Below the pieces are notes generated by a model, which was not told the origin of the DNA, did not search any database, and saw nothing but the letters and a program-made list of their open reading frames with translations. Positions 8,696-18,299 of a stretch of DNA of 64,000 bases are shown here, in pieces (position 1 is the first letter of the stretch; each line of letters starts with the position of its first letter). The translations under genes and the position numbers were made by a program. Source of the DNA: Gillisia hiemivivida (GTDB taxonomy: Bacteria > Bacteroidota > Bacteroidia > Flavobacteriales > Flavobacteriaceae); assembly GCF_007997295.1 (NCBI RefSeq), contig NZ_VORY01000004.1, forward strand, positions 62,001 through 126,000, read 5' to 3'.

Positions 8696-8866
8696 AAAAA
8701 GGGGAAAAACCCCCTTGTGAGAATTTAGAGTCAAGCTTATTTTTGAGTATTCATTTAGTTAGCTTTTATAAGTTAAGGTTAAAAAAGTGTCGTTAAAGGT
8801 GTAAATCGATTTTTAGGTAGGGCTTTAAATCTTTTGACCACTATTAATTGACACTTTTTCTTTTTT
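8696..8866. ncRNA. Structured repeat unit 3 (putative small RNA)
   Basis: Third copy: hairpin AAGGGG-AAAAAC-CCCCTT, linker, then stem AAAAAGTGTC/GACACTTTTT enclosing the core ATTTTTAGGTAGGGCTTT. It ends in a T-rich tract about 33 nt from the pxpC stop. If transcribed from the minus strand it would lie in the 3' untranslated region of the oxoprolinase operon. Confidence 0.6.
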
Positions 8867-8898
8867 AACCTTTTAGTGTTTTTTAAACGCTCATTGCT

Positions 8899-9759
8899 TC
8901 ATTTTATTTCAATAAGCTTAAATAAAATCTGATCGCCTATTACTTTTTGAGCTATTGTATTAATTCCATTTTCAGAAAGCTGCAAAACCCTTGGATACCC
9001 CCCCGTGGTTTGGCAATCCCGCATCAACACAATTAATTTTCCCGATGGAGTTAACTGCAGCGTTCCAGGCAACACAGGGCCGGTGATAACAGGATCTAAA
9101 TCGTTATCCAAAGGCTCTTTAATCTGAATAGCCATTCTATTATTGTTTATATCAATATGGAATGCGGATTCCATAAGCACCTTTTTCTGAAAAGAGGATA
9201 ACAACTCATATTCTGGTCCTGGAAATACCTGAATAACATTTTCATTTAAATACTCGTCCTTCACTTTCACCGTTGCATTTAAACTATGTAATGAACGCTC
9301 TGCGCTGGAATACTTAATAGTACTTCCTTTTTTAAGCATCTCAAATTTAGTAATTCCGTTATACCAACTATAACTCCCTAAAACTTTTTTAGAAATGAAA
9401 CCACCAACAATCGCAATATATGCCCTGCAACCTATAACTCTCTTGCCAAAAGACAAAACATCTCCTTTTTCAAGTGAGATAATTCGATTATTCCGAACCA
9501 CAGATTCATTAATTTTCGGATTTAAATAAGCCCCACAAATTGCTAATTGAGTGGGTTCAGAAAATTTCAATTTAGGTCCTAATTGTGTAATTTCTAAAAC
9601 GGGGGCAGCTTCTGAATTAGACAAAATAAGATTTGCTTTTTTAGCGGCATAAGAATCCATTACCCCACTTTGAGGCACTCCATATTTAAGGAAATTATGC
9701 CTCCCCAAATCTTGAAGAGAAGAGTATAATCCCGGATGTAGAACCTCGATTTTACCCAT
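8899..9759 (-). CDS. pxpC: 5-oxoprolinase subunit C (biotin-dependent carboxyltransferase-like)
   Basis: The 286-residue protein belongs to the KipA/AHS2 family. Seen: the N-terminal signature LYSSLQDLGRHNFLKYGVPQSGVMD, a central ITGPVLPGTLQLTPSGKLIVLMRD, and TTGGYPRV near the C-terminus. With PxpA and PxpB it forms the ATP-dependent 5-oxoprolinase that opens pyroglutamate to glutamate. The start overlaps the end of pxpB by 8 nt, indicating translational coupling. It is the last gene of the operon. Cytoplasmic. Confidence 0.94.
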   Translation of the reverse strand: MGKIEVLHPGLYSSLQDLGRHNFLKYGVPQSGVMDSYAAKKANLILSNSEAAPVLEITQLGPKLKFSEPTQLAICGAYLNPKINESVVRNNRIISLEKGDVLSFGKRVIGCRAYIAIVGGFISKKVLGSYSWYNGITKFEMLKKGSTIKYSSAERSLHSLNATVKVKDEYLNENVIQVFPGPEYELLSSFQKKVLMESAFHIDINNNRMAIQIKEPLDNDLDPVITGPVLPGTLQLTPSGKLIVLMRDCQTTGGYPRVLQLSENGINTIAQKVIGDQILFKLIEIK

Positions 9760-10486
9760 GATATTTTTCTCTTTTTAATTGAAAATTATTAACCTTTATC
9801 TCTTCAGAAATTTGAAAATATTGAGACTTGCTAACCGAATAAAATTTTACTTTATCTCCGGACGAAATTATACAAGGAGGATTCCTATTTTTGTCAAAAA
9901 AAGTCATTGGAGAATTTCCTATTATCTGCCATCCACCCGGACTGGTTTTTGGATAAATTCCAGTCTGTTTTTCACCTATGCCAACAGCCCCTTTTTCAAC
10001 CTTCATTCTAGGGGATGATTTTCTAGAAATTTGAAGCTTTTCATCAAGACCTCCCAAGTATAAAAATCCGGGTAAAAAACCAGTAAAATAAACTGTGTAT
10101 ATTGGGGTAGTATGTAATTGAATTATGTCCGGAATTTTCAAATTATTCTCCATAGAAATGAGCTCAAGATCCAATCCAAATTCTTCGTCATAACACACTG
10201 GGATATGAAAAATTTGTGAGTTGATATTTTTTCCTATATTAGCCTTGGAAACAAGCTCTTTTAGTGCAAAAACCTTATCATAGATGTTTTCTATAGTGGA
10301 TACATAAACAATTAATAATGAGTGATATGTATTAATCACCTCAACCTTATCTTCAATTAGTTCCTTTTCTATAATTTCCTTAAAACTTAGAAGTTTATTA
10401 AGGGATTTTTCATTGATTTCTGGTTGAAACTCTATCAAGATAGCTCTATCCCCCATCGGTTTTATTTGTGGGTATTTATGTTTCAT
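9752..10486 (-). CDS. pxpB: 5-oxoprolinase subunit B (KipI/AHS1 family)
   Basis: The 244-residue protein carries the family motifs FTGFLPGFLYLGG and GAVGIGEKQTGIYPKTSPGGWQIIG (split here by position about 165-190). In Bacillus the homologue KipI also inhibits the sporulation kinase KinA, but the role supported by this operon is as an oxoprolinase subunit. The gene begins 2 nt after pxpA and overlaps pxpC by 8 nt. Length is normal. Confidence 0.94.
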   Translation of the reverse strand: MKHKYPQIKPMGDRAILIEFQPEINEKSLNKLLSFKEIIEKELIEDKVEVINTYHSLLIVYVSTIENIYDKVFALKELVSKANIGKNINSQIFHIPVCYDEEFGLDLELISMENNLKIPDIIQLHTTPIYTVYFTGFLPGFLYLGGLDEKLQISRKSSPRMKVEKGAVGIGEKQTGIYPKTSPGGWQIIGNSPMTFFDKNRNPPCIISSGDKVKFYSVSKSQYFQISEEIKVNNFQLKREKYHG

Positions 10487-10488
10487 AC

Positions 10489-11220
10489 TTACGCTATTTT
10501 AATATTCAAAGTATTAAATTTTTCAACTAAAAATTCTAATATTTCTATCGAATTTGGGGTGTCACTATGAAGACAAAAAGTAGCTGCAGCAGATGATATT
10601 TTTAGGTTATTTTCACAGGCTATTTCACCTTCAGAAAACATAGAAAAAAGATGCTTAAAAACAGCTTCTTTTTGAGTGATCAAGGCATTGTTTTTTGTTC
10701 TAGAAACTAGACTGAAATCAGGGTTGTAATTTCGGTCTGCAAAGGCTTCGAAAACAACTTCTATTTTGCCATTTGCAAGCTCTGAAATAGTAGAATTCTG
10801 AGGAGCATAAAGCTTCAAATCTAAGTCAGATTCTGCTATAGAATTCAAAATTATCTGAGCTATTTTTTCATCCTTTGCGGCATCATTATAAAGTGCTCCA
10901 TGAGGTTTAATATGAGTTAATTTACCACCCTCTTTTTTTACTATTTCATGAAGCGAAAAAAGCTGTTCCTGGATGGATCTTTTAAGTTCATTTTCTGAGA
11001 TCTTTAAAGACCGTCTTCCAAAATTTTCTTTGTCCGGATAAGAAGGATGTGCTCCAATTTCTACATTAAATTCCATAGCCAACAAGACTGTTTTCAGCAT
11101 CGTTTCCTCATCTCCAGCATGCCCTCCACAGGCGATATTACATGCCGAGATATGTGGCATCAATTGGGCATCATACTTTCCACCCTCTCCTAGATCGCAG
11201 TTAAGATGAATTGTTTTCAT
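10489..11220 (-). CDS. pxpA: 5-oxoprolinase subunit A (LamB/YcsF family)
   Basis: Seen: LNCDLGEGG at the N-terminus, SACNIACGGHAGD, GAHPSYPD and HIKPHGALYND, the conserved acidic and histidine motifs of this family. I place the start at the ATG at 11220 (MKTIHLNCDLGEG), which gives the standard N-terminus and a 10-nt gap after the transporter gene. A longer frame from 11268 adds 16 residues that overlap the upstream gene and match nothing in the family. The protein is about 243 residues, acts in the cytoplasm, and works with PxpB and PxpC to convert 5-oxoproline to glutamate. Confidence 0.95.
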   Translation of the reverse strand: MKTIHLNCDLGEGGKYDAQLMPHISACNIACGGHAGDEETMLKTVLLAMEFNVEIGAHPSYPDKENFGRRSLKISENELKRSIQEQLFSLHEIVKKEGGKLTHIKPHGALYNDAAKDEKIAQIILNSIAESDLDLKLYAPQNSTISELANGKIEVVFEAFADRNYNPDFSLVSRTKNNALITQKEAVFKHLFSMFSEGEIACENNLKISSAAATFCLHSDTPNSIEILEFLVEKFNTLNIKIA

Positions 11221-11230
11221 AGTATTAGTT

Positions 11231-12457
11231 TTAGAAATTTTGAAGCACTGAATAAATGGACTTTGCACCCAGGAATATAGAAATCACAATAATTATGGTA
11301 CCTAAAATATTTTGGAGTAAGGAGTTCTTATACTTTCCCATTACAGATGTTTTGTTAACTATCCAGAAAAGGAACATCGCAATAACGGGTAATAGTAAAC
11401 CATTAGCTATTTGCGCAAACCGAATGATCTCTATAGGACTAAACCGCAGTGAGGAGAACAACACTCCTAAACTTAATATACTTATCCATACAGCTCTAAA
11501 TTTAGCAGATTTAATTCCACTCTCCCAACCAAAACATCCCTTTACCACATAGGCAGAAGCCAATGGTGCTGTGATAGCAGAGGTGATTCCGGCTGCTAAC
11601 AAACCAATTGCTATAAACCAAGTGGCATATTCTCCAAACAAAGGGTTTAAACCAACTGCCAGATCTGCTGCAGAAGACACGTTTACCAGATTTGGAGCAG
11701 CGGCACAGATTACGATTGCCATAGACACAATTCCGCCCAAAATTATGGCGGCTGTAAGCTCTTTTCTTGCTGTTTTAATTTTAGAAGCATCCTTCCATTT
11801 CTCACTAACCAAAGATGCGTGTAAAAATAAATTATAAGGAACTACAGTAGTTCCAACAAGGGCTATTACAGTTAAGATTCCGTCGGTCCCCATTTTTGGA
11901 ACGAACATTCCTTCTAAAATAGCCGAAAAATCAGGCTGAGTAAGAAAAGCGGTGATTATAAAAGATATGCTCATTAGAGCCACCAATCCTATAAAAACCC
12001 GTTCTAAAATTTTATAATTACCTATATAGAGCAAACTAAAAGCAATTGCACCTATCAAAACGCTCCAAATATTAAGGCTAAATGAAGAACCAAGCTGAAC
12101 TTCTAAAGGAGACAAAACTGCTGTAATACCTAAAACCGCACCGGTAATATTTCCAGCTTCATAAGCTGCATTTCCTATTACAATAGCTGAAAGTACCAAG
12201 GTTATGGCTAAACCTCTAAGAATTGGGTGCTGAATTTCTTTTCTTATGCTTTCACTTAAACCAGCTTGAGATACAATCCCCAATCTCGCAGCCATTTCTT
12301 GAAGCACAATACATGAGATAATTGATAATAATAGTGCCCATAATAATGCAAATTGAAAATTCACACCGGCCAGTGTACAAACGGTAACAGTTCCCGGACC
12401 AATAAATGCAGCCGACACCAAAACTCCCGGACCTACATTTTTAAACCAATTTTTCAC
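11231..12457 (-). CDS. NRAMP-family transporter (YcsG-like) lacking the metal-binding motif
   Basis: The 408-residue protein has about eleven transmembrane helices and the NRAMP layout. In metal-transporting NRAMPs helix 1 carries DPGN and helix 6 carries a methionine (MPH). Here helix 1 reads GPGT (G20-T23) and helix 6 reads VVPYN (V206-Y208), so the three main metal ligands are replaced. Its place between DUF2891 and pxpA matches the Bacillus ycsG-ycsF-kipI-kipA arrangement. A role in uptake of 5-oxoproline or a related compound is inferred rather than metal import. It overlaps the DUF2891 gene by 4 nt. Confidence 0.85.
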   Translation of the reverse strand: MKNWFKNVGPGVLVSAAFIGPGTVTVCTLAGVNFQFALLWALLLSIISCIVLQEMAARLGIVSQAGLSESIRKEIQHPILRGLAITLVLSAIVIGNAAYEAGNITGAVLGITAVLSPLEVQLGSSFSLNIWSVLIGAIAFSLLYIGNYKILERVFIGLVALMSISFIITAFLTQPDFSAILEGMFVPKMGTDGILTVIALVGTTVVPYNLFLHASLVSEKWKDASKIKTARKELTAAIILGGIVSMAIVICAAAPNLVNVSSAADLAVGLNPLFGEYATWFIAIGLLAAGITSAITAPLASAYVVKGCFGWESGIKSAKFRAVWISILSLGVLFSSLRFSPIEIIRFAQIANGLLLPVIAMFLFWIVNKTSVMGKYKNSLLQNILGTIIIVISIFLGAKSIYSVLQNF

Positions 12458-13620
12458 TTTTGCGCCTTAGATTCCTGCAAGGCGTATAATGCAAAACTAC
12501 CTAACCAATGACCTCCTTCATAACTGTCCCCCACTAAATTAGGGAACGATTTGGAGACGTGACGATCTGCTACTGCTCTTAAATGGGAATATTTATCTGG
12601 GTATTTATTAGCAAGTCCATATAACACCCATGCTCTGCTAAAATTAAGTCCATCTAGATGCACCAACTTTCCATCGGTTCTATCAGACACTTCTCCAACA
12701 GCCATATCGAAATCTTTATTCTTTAATTCTGGCATAAAATCTTCTATCCATAATGGAAAAGCAGCATTTGGCAATACCTTTCGCATAATATCTATCTCTT
12801 GTAAACAAGGAGATAAAAAGTCAAATCCGCTTGGCTCCCAGGTTACAGGGCAATTATCATCTTTTAGATAAAACTCCTTTGCTCTCACCGATATTAGTTC
12901 TTGAAATTCAGAATTTTCAACTGCTTCAGCATAATCGTAAGCAAAACTTAATGCGAATGCTGTGTTGGTATGCTCTCCAACTCGAATAGGATAGATCAGC
13001 TTCGGAAGAAATTCCGTGAAATTAGCAACCATAAGATCTGTTAACGGCTTTAAGTTTCCGGCCAATTCATTTCCTAAATCAGAATCCCAAGTTTGAAGCT
13101 CTTGAGCCAATTTAAGCAACCAGGCCCATCCATAAGTACGTTCGTAATCCTTATTGTTTTCAGTTTTAAAATACTTTACCTCTGCTGCGATATTCTCTTT
13201 AGAGAGAGATTCTTCTAATTTCGCCTTGATCTCCTCTGCTTTTTCAAGTTTAGGGAATTGTTTCAACAATTTTACTAAAGTCCAATGCGCATGTACCGAA
13301 GAATGCCAATCGAAACATCCATAAAATGCAGGATGTAACTCTTTTGGCGTTTTAAGATCTTGTTTACTACCTAAAGTTTGACCTAACTTGTTAGGATATT
13401 CGGTATTGATGCAGGCTAATGGTAAAGCCGCAAGTTTATTTGCCTGATCGAGGTTAAGTTCTACACTTTCTGTACCCAGGATAGAATCCATTGAAATATC
13501 CGAATTATTGACACTATCAGATTCTTCATTTTTGTTTATATCTGCCTTATTTCGCTCTTCTCCTTTGCAACCTATCAAAAAGATAAGCAATAGACTCAAT
13601 AGTGTTATTTTTGTTTTCAA
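12454..13620 (-). CDS. DUF2891-family lipoprotein
   Basis: The 388-residue protein begins with a lipoprotein signal (MKTKITLLSLLLIFLIGCKGEE) with the lipobox cysteine at about 18, followed by an acidic, serine-rich tether. The rest matches the DUF2891 pattern, including LHPAFYGCFDWHSSVHAHWTL, YGWAWLLKLA, EWxPSGFDFLSP-like WEPSGFDFLSPCL and GGHWLGSFALYAL. Many conserved Trp, His and Asp residues suggest a helical-barrel enzyme, but no activity is established. It is the first gene of the oxoprolinase operon, and its stop overlaps the transporter start (ATGA). Confidence 0.88.
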   Translation of the reverse strand: MKTKITLLSLLLIFLIGCKGEERNKADINKNEESDSVNNSDISMDSILGTESVELNLDQANKLAALPLACINTEYPNKLGQTLGSKQDLKTPKELHPAFYGCFDWHSSVHAHWTLVKLLKQFPKLEKAEEIKAKLEESLSKENIAAEVKYFKTENNKDYERTYGWAWLLKLAQELQTWDSDLGNELAGNLKPLTDLMVANFTEFLPKLIYPIRVGEHTNTAFALSFAYDYAEAVENSEFQELISVRAKEFYLKDDNCPVTWEPSGFDFLSPCLQEIDIMRKVLPNAAFPLWIEDFMPELKNKDFDMAVGEVSDRTDGKLVHLDGLNFSRAWVLYGLANKYPDKYSHLRAVADRHVSKSFPNLVGDSYEGGHWLGSFALYALQESKAQK

Positions 13621-13646
13621 GTAGGTGTGTCTTTAAGTATATTTCT

Positions 13647-13654
13647 CAAATGTA
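13647..13654 (-). promoter_or_regulatory. Candidate -7 element for the DUF2891-pxp operon
   Basis: TACATTTG on the minus strand fits the Bacteroidota consensus TAnnTTTG and lies 27 nt before the ATG at 13620. No good -33 element is visible, so this is tentative. Confidence 0.4.
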
Positions 13655-13692
13655 TTAAAATCTTATGTAAGCGATAGTTATGTAGGAAAATT

Positions 13693-15231
13693 TTAACCTA
13701 ACCAACCTTCTCTATCTAAACTTCTATATTGAATAGCTTCGGAAATATGACTTCCTTGAATGTTTTCACTTTCGGAAAGATCGGCAATAGTGCGAGAAAC
13801 TTTAAGTATTCTGTCATAAGCTCTTGCTGAAAGATTTAGACGTTCCATTGCGGATTTCAGGAGCGCTTTTGAAGAATCCTCCAGTTTGCAATATTCGGAA
13901 ATCTGCTTCACACTCATTTGAGCATTGTAATGCACTTTTTCATTATCTTTAAAACGCTCTGTCTGAAGCTGCCTGGCCTGAGTAACTCTTTTTCTTATAT
14001 CTACGCTTTTTTCTCCCGTACGCTCCTCACTTAATTTTTCAAAAGGAACTGGAGTTACTTCAATATGGATATCTATCCTGTCTAATAATGGGCCGCTTAT
14101 TTTACTAAGGTAGCGCTGCATTTCTCCTGGAGAAGAAGACATAGGAGAACCAGGATCATTAAAGAAACCACTAGGACTAGGATTCATACTTGCCACCAAC
14201 ATAAAACTTGAAGGATAAGTTACCGTAAATTTCGCTCTGGAGATTGTCACTTCCCTATCTTCTAATGGTTGCCTCATAACCTCTAAGACACCTCTTTTAA
14301 ACTCAGGTAATTCATCCAGAAATAAAACTCCATTATGGGATAGAGAAATTTCACCAGGTTGTGGGTACGCACCGCCTCCAACTAATGCTACATCCGAAAT
14401 TGTATGATGCGGACTTCTGAAAGGTCTTTGAGACATCAATCCAACATGCTCTTTCAACTTCCCAACCACACTATGAATTTTAGTTGTTTCCAGTGCCTCT
14501 TGAAGCGTCATTGGCGGAAGAATACTAGGTAGCCTTTTAGCTAGCATGGTCTTTCCCGCTCCCGGAGGACCAATAAGAATTATATTATGCCCACCCGCTG
14601 CTGCGATCTCCATGCAGCGTTTTATACTTTCTTGGCCTTTTACATCGGCAAAATCATGCTCCAAATGATCCAGATTATTATAGAATTCCTTCTTAGTGTC
14701 TATAATGGTTCTTTCCAGCGGAGTTCCTTTATCGAAGTAATTTATCACCTCCAAAATATTTGAAACCCCATATACTTCAAGTCCGCTGACAATAGCAGCT
14801 TCCTTTACATTTTGGATTGGCAGAATAAATCCTTTATAACCTTCCTCTTTTGCTTTTATCGCGATTGGCAAGGCTCCTTTAATGGGTTGTAAGCTTCCAT
14901 CTAGAGAAAGTTCTCCCATGATAAGAAAATCTCCAATATCTGTGGCTTTAATTTGATTGGATGCTGCAAGAATACCCAGTGCTAGGGTTAGATCATAAGC
15001 AGATCCTTCTTTGCGAAGGTCGGCTGGTGCCATATTAATGGTGATCTTTTTACCTGGGAATTTATAAGAATTGTTTTGAAGTGCAGCAGCAATTCTAAAA
15101 CTGCTTTCTTTAATGGCGTTATCTGGAAGACCTACCAAATGATAACCGATACCAGTTGCTACATTTACTTCTACAGTAATTGTGGTAGCCTCTACTCCAA
15201 AAACAGCGCTACCATAAACTTTTACTAGCAT
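13693..15231 (-). CDS. YifB/ComM-family Mg-chelatase-like AAA+ ATPase
   Basis: The 512-residue protein has an N-terminal Lon-protease-like domain (about 1-170), a central AAA+ Mg-chelatase domain with Walker A GPPGAGKTMLAKRLP and Walker B GVLFLDELPEF, and a C-terminal Mg-chelatase region ending in IQYRSLDREGWLG. Characterised ComM in Vibrio and relatives is a hexameric helicase that drives branch migration during natural transformation. The gene is monocistronic. Its presence fits possible competence but does not prove it. Confidence 0.93.
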   Translation of the reverse strand: MLVKVYGSAVFGVEATTITVEVNVATGIGYHLVGLPDNAIKESSFRIAAALQNNSYKFPGKKITINMAPADLRKEGSAYDLTLALGILAASNQIKATDIGDFLIMGELSLDGSLQPIKGALPIAIKAKEEGYKGFILPIQNVKEAAIVSGLEVYGVSNILEVINYFDKGTPLERTIIDTKKEFYNNLDHLEHDFADVKGQESIKRCMEIAAAGGHNIILIGPPGAGKTMLAKRLPSILPPMTLQEALETTKIHSVVGKLKEHVGLMSQRPFRSPHHTISDVALVGGGAYPQPGEISLSHNGVLFLDELPEFKRGVLEVMRQPLEDREVTISRAKFTVTYPSSFMLVASMNPSPSGFFNDPGSPMSSSPGEMQRYLSKISGPLLDRIDIHIEVTPVPFEKLSEERTGEKSVDIRKRVTQARQLQTERFKDNEKVHYNAQMSVKQISEYCKLEDSSKALLKSAMERLNLSARAYDRILKVSRTIADLSESENIQGSHISEAIQYRSLDREGWLG

Positions 15232-15255
15232 CTAATATCATTTTAATCACTCATT

Positions 15256-15285
15256 GATGGTTTAATTCCCCGAGGTTCCTGATTT
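15256..15285 (+). repeat. Fragment of repeat family A
   Basis: CACTCATTGATGG followed by TTTAATTCCCCGAGGTTC matches one end of family A (CCCTCATTGAGGGTTTAATTCCCCGAGG). It is a truncated copy in the 87-bp gap between the ComM-like and BadF-like genes. Confidence 0.6.
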
Positions 15286-15318
15286 TAAATATAGTAAAAA
15301 TTTATGGTAGATTGACTG

Positions 15319-16176
15319 TTAGTTATTTAACACGTTTTTTCTATAGTGTTCAATAAGAGCATCTATAGGTCTGCGAATAATATTTCCTATTTCAAGATTA
15401 TAAGGTTGGGCAACCGCTTTAATAATATCCTGACTAAAATAGGCGATGCTTCCTATAAAATGAATGGGCACTGTTTGAGCTTGTTTAAATGAAAGTACAC
15501 GTGTATGCATAAATTCCTTTATTCCCTCATGTACTAATTTGTAGAAATACCCATTTCGCTCATTAGTAAAAATGAATTCAGCAAAAGAAGCTAAATACGT
15601 ATTTGGATTTTCTTTCTTGTAAAGATTCCTCTTGATCTCGTCACTATTCAAATTGAAATCTTTTTCAAATTTAGCAGCGATATCTGGTGGCATTCTTTTG
15701 TAGTAATAATCTCTTATTAAACGTTTTCCGAAGTAATTCCCACTAGCTTCATCCATAAGGATATATCCTAAGGATTCTACAGCCATGTGAACATCTTTTC
15801 CATCGAAATAACAGCTATTAGAACCCGTACCCAAAATACAAACGATCCCGGGCTCAGTGGTAGCGGCATATGCTGCAGCAACCATATCTTCTTTAACCAT
15901 TACATCAGAAGCATTGGTAAAGAAATTAGCAATTATATCTTGCAAAAGTTTACGCGGAATTTCAGTTCCGCAACCTGCTCCAAAAAAATGAACTTTTTCA
16001 ATCTCATTCCTAACTTCAAATAAATCAGGGTTTTCTTCAATTCTTTGTTCCAACATCGCTTCTGGAAAAACAGCAGGATTTAATCCTTTAGTTCGAGTTT
16101 GGAAAACCAATTCTCCCTTATTATTCAGCAGGATCCAGTCACATTTGGTGGAACCACCATCAGCAATTAATATCAT
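15319..16176 (-). CDS. BadF/BadG/BcrA/BcrD-type ATPase, probable N-acetylglucosamine kinase-like
   Basis: The 285-residue ASKHA-fold protein has phosphate-1 motif ILIADGGSTKCDW at the extreme N-terminus, phosphate-2 motif CILGTGSNSCYF, and the adenosine motif FIGSIAYF near residue 245. The fold and length are typical of N-acetylglucosamine kinases and related sugar kinases, which phosphorylate recovered amino sugars in the cytoplasm. Substrate is not proven. It is followed after 72 nt by gapA and pfkA upstream on the same strand, so a link with central sugar metabolism is plausible. Confidence 0.85.
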   Translation of the reverse strand: MILIADGGSTKCDWILLNNKGELVFQTRTKGLNPAVFPEAMLEQRIEENPDLFEVRNEIEKVHFFGAGCGTEIPRKLLQDIIANFFTNASDVMVKEDMVAAAYAATTEPGIVCILGTGSNSCYFDGKDVHMAVESLGYILMDEASGNYFGKRLIRDYYYKRMPPDIAAKFEKDFNLNSDEIKRNLYKKENPNTYLASFAEFIFTNERNGYFYKLVHEGIKEFMHTRVLSFKQAQTVPIHFIGSIAYFSQDIIKAVAQPYNLEIGNIIRRPIDALIEHYRKNVLNN

Positions 16177-16248
16177 TTTAATTTCTTTATAAGATAAAAT
16201 TCGCCATTTATTTTCAACTTATCGCATTAATAAATGGCAAATTATAAT

Positions 16249-17262
<1,014 letters not shown>

Positions 17263-17265
17263 TTA

Positions 17266-18252
17266 TTATACTGAAGTAATATCAGCGACTCTTCTTAAAT
17301 TCTTATCGTATTTAGCACCATTTTTGATTGCTATTTCCAATGGTACCGAAACTACTTTTTGATGATGGATTCCAACCATAATGGTACGTTCTCCATTTAT
17401 AAGTGCGTCAACAGCGCCAATTCCTAGTTTACTTGCCAAAACCCTGTCAAAACAACTTGGAGATCCTCCACGCTGAATGTGCCCTAGCACAGAAACTCTA
17501 ATTTCATAATCTTCAAGGTGCTCTTCTATGTACTCGGCGAGTTCAAAAATATTTTTCCCACTTTTGTCTCCTTCAGCTACCACAATGATACTAGAGGTCT
17601 TTCCTGATTTTCTGCTTTTCTTCAGAGATTCTACTAAACGCTCTATCCCTCTATCTTCCTCCGGAATTAAGATTTCCTCTGCTCCTGCTCCAATTCCGCT
17701 ATTCAAGGCTATATCTCCTGCGTCTCTCCCCATTACCTCAATCAAGAATAATCTATTATGGGAGCTAGCAGTATCTCTAATCTTATCTATTGCTTCTACT
17801 ACGGTATTTAAAGCCGTATCGTACCCAATCGTAAAATCGGTACCATTAATATCATTATCTATTGTTGCAGGAATTCCTATTACCGGAAAATTGTGTTCTT
17901 CGTTAAAGATCAATGCTCCTGTAAAAGTTCCATCTCCGCCAATAACCACCAATGCATCGATATCAGCATTTATTAAATTCTCGTATGCTTTTCTTCTTCC
18001 TTCTTTGGTTTGAAATTCCTTTGACCTGGCAGATTTTAAAAAAGTACCACCTCGGCTTATAATATTTCGAACAGATCTCGCATTTAGCTCTTCAAAATCA
18101 TTCTCTATTAAGCCTTGATATCCTCTATAAATACCTACGCATTCAATTTCTTGAAAGGCACAACCTCGCACCACCGCGCGGATTGCGGCATTCATTCCTG
18201 GAGCATCGCCCCCTGAAGTAAGTACTCCTATTTTCTTAATTTTTACTTGCAT
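17266..18252 (-). CDS. pfkA: ATP-dependent 6-phosphofructokinase
   Basis: The 328-residue protein has the expected motifs: GVLTSGGDAPGMNAAIR, GGDGTFTGA (glycine after GGD, the ATP-type pattern) and the catalytic TIDNDINGTDFTIGYDTA. It commits fructose-6-phosphate to glycolysis. It is the first gene of a pfkA-gapA unit. A sequence matching 14 of 18 positions of the LacI-type operator found in the starch locus lies 48-65 nt upstream of its ATG, which suggests control by the maltodextrin regulator. Confidence 0.97.
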   Translation of the reverse strand: MQVKIKKIGVLTSGGDAPGMNAAIRAVVRGCAFQEIECVGIYRGYQGLIENDFEELNARSVRNIISRGGTFLKSARSKEFQTKEGRRKAYENLINADIDALVVIGGDGTFTGALIFNEEHNFPVIGIPATIDNDINGTDFTIGYDTALNTVVEAIDKIRDTASSHNRLFLIEVMGRDAGDIALNSGIGAGAEEILIPEEDRGIERLVESLKKSRKSGKTSSIIVVAEGDKSGKNIFELAEYIEEHLEDYEIRVSVLGHIQRGGSPSCFDRVLASKLGIGAVDALINGERTIMVGIHHQKVVSVPLEIAIKNGAKYDKNLRRVADITSV

Positions 18253-18299
18253 TACTGTAAAGCTATCTGATTTGTTCCTTAATTCCTAATGAACTCTTT

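Larger units (their letters stand above)
8165..8898. other. Gene-free region with a three-copy structured repeat array
   Basis: A 734-bp region between the oxoprolinase operon and the small-protein gene, with no credible reading frame. It is dominated by three diverged tandem units (8254-8420, 8466-8631, 8696-8866), each built as hairpin, linker and longer stem-loop. See the individual units. Confidence 0.85.

Noticed and set aside
11221-11268. Longer pxpA start at 11268
   Set aside because: It would overlap the transporter gene by 38 nt and add residues with no family match; MKTIHLNCDLGEG at 11220 is the standard start.
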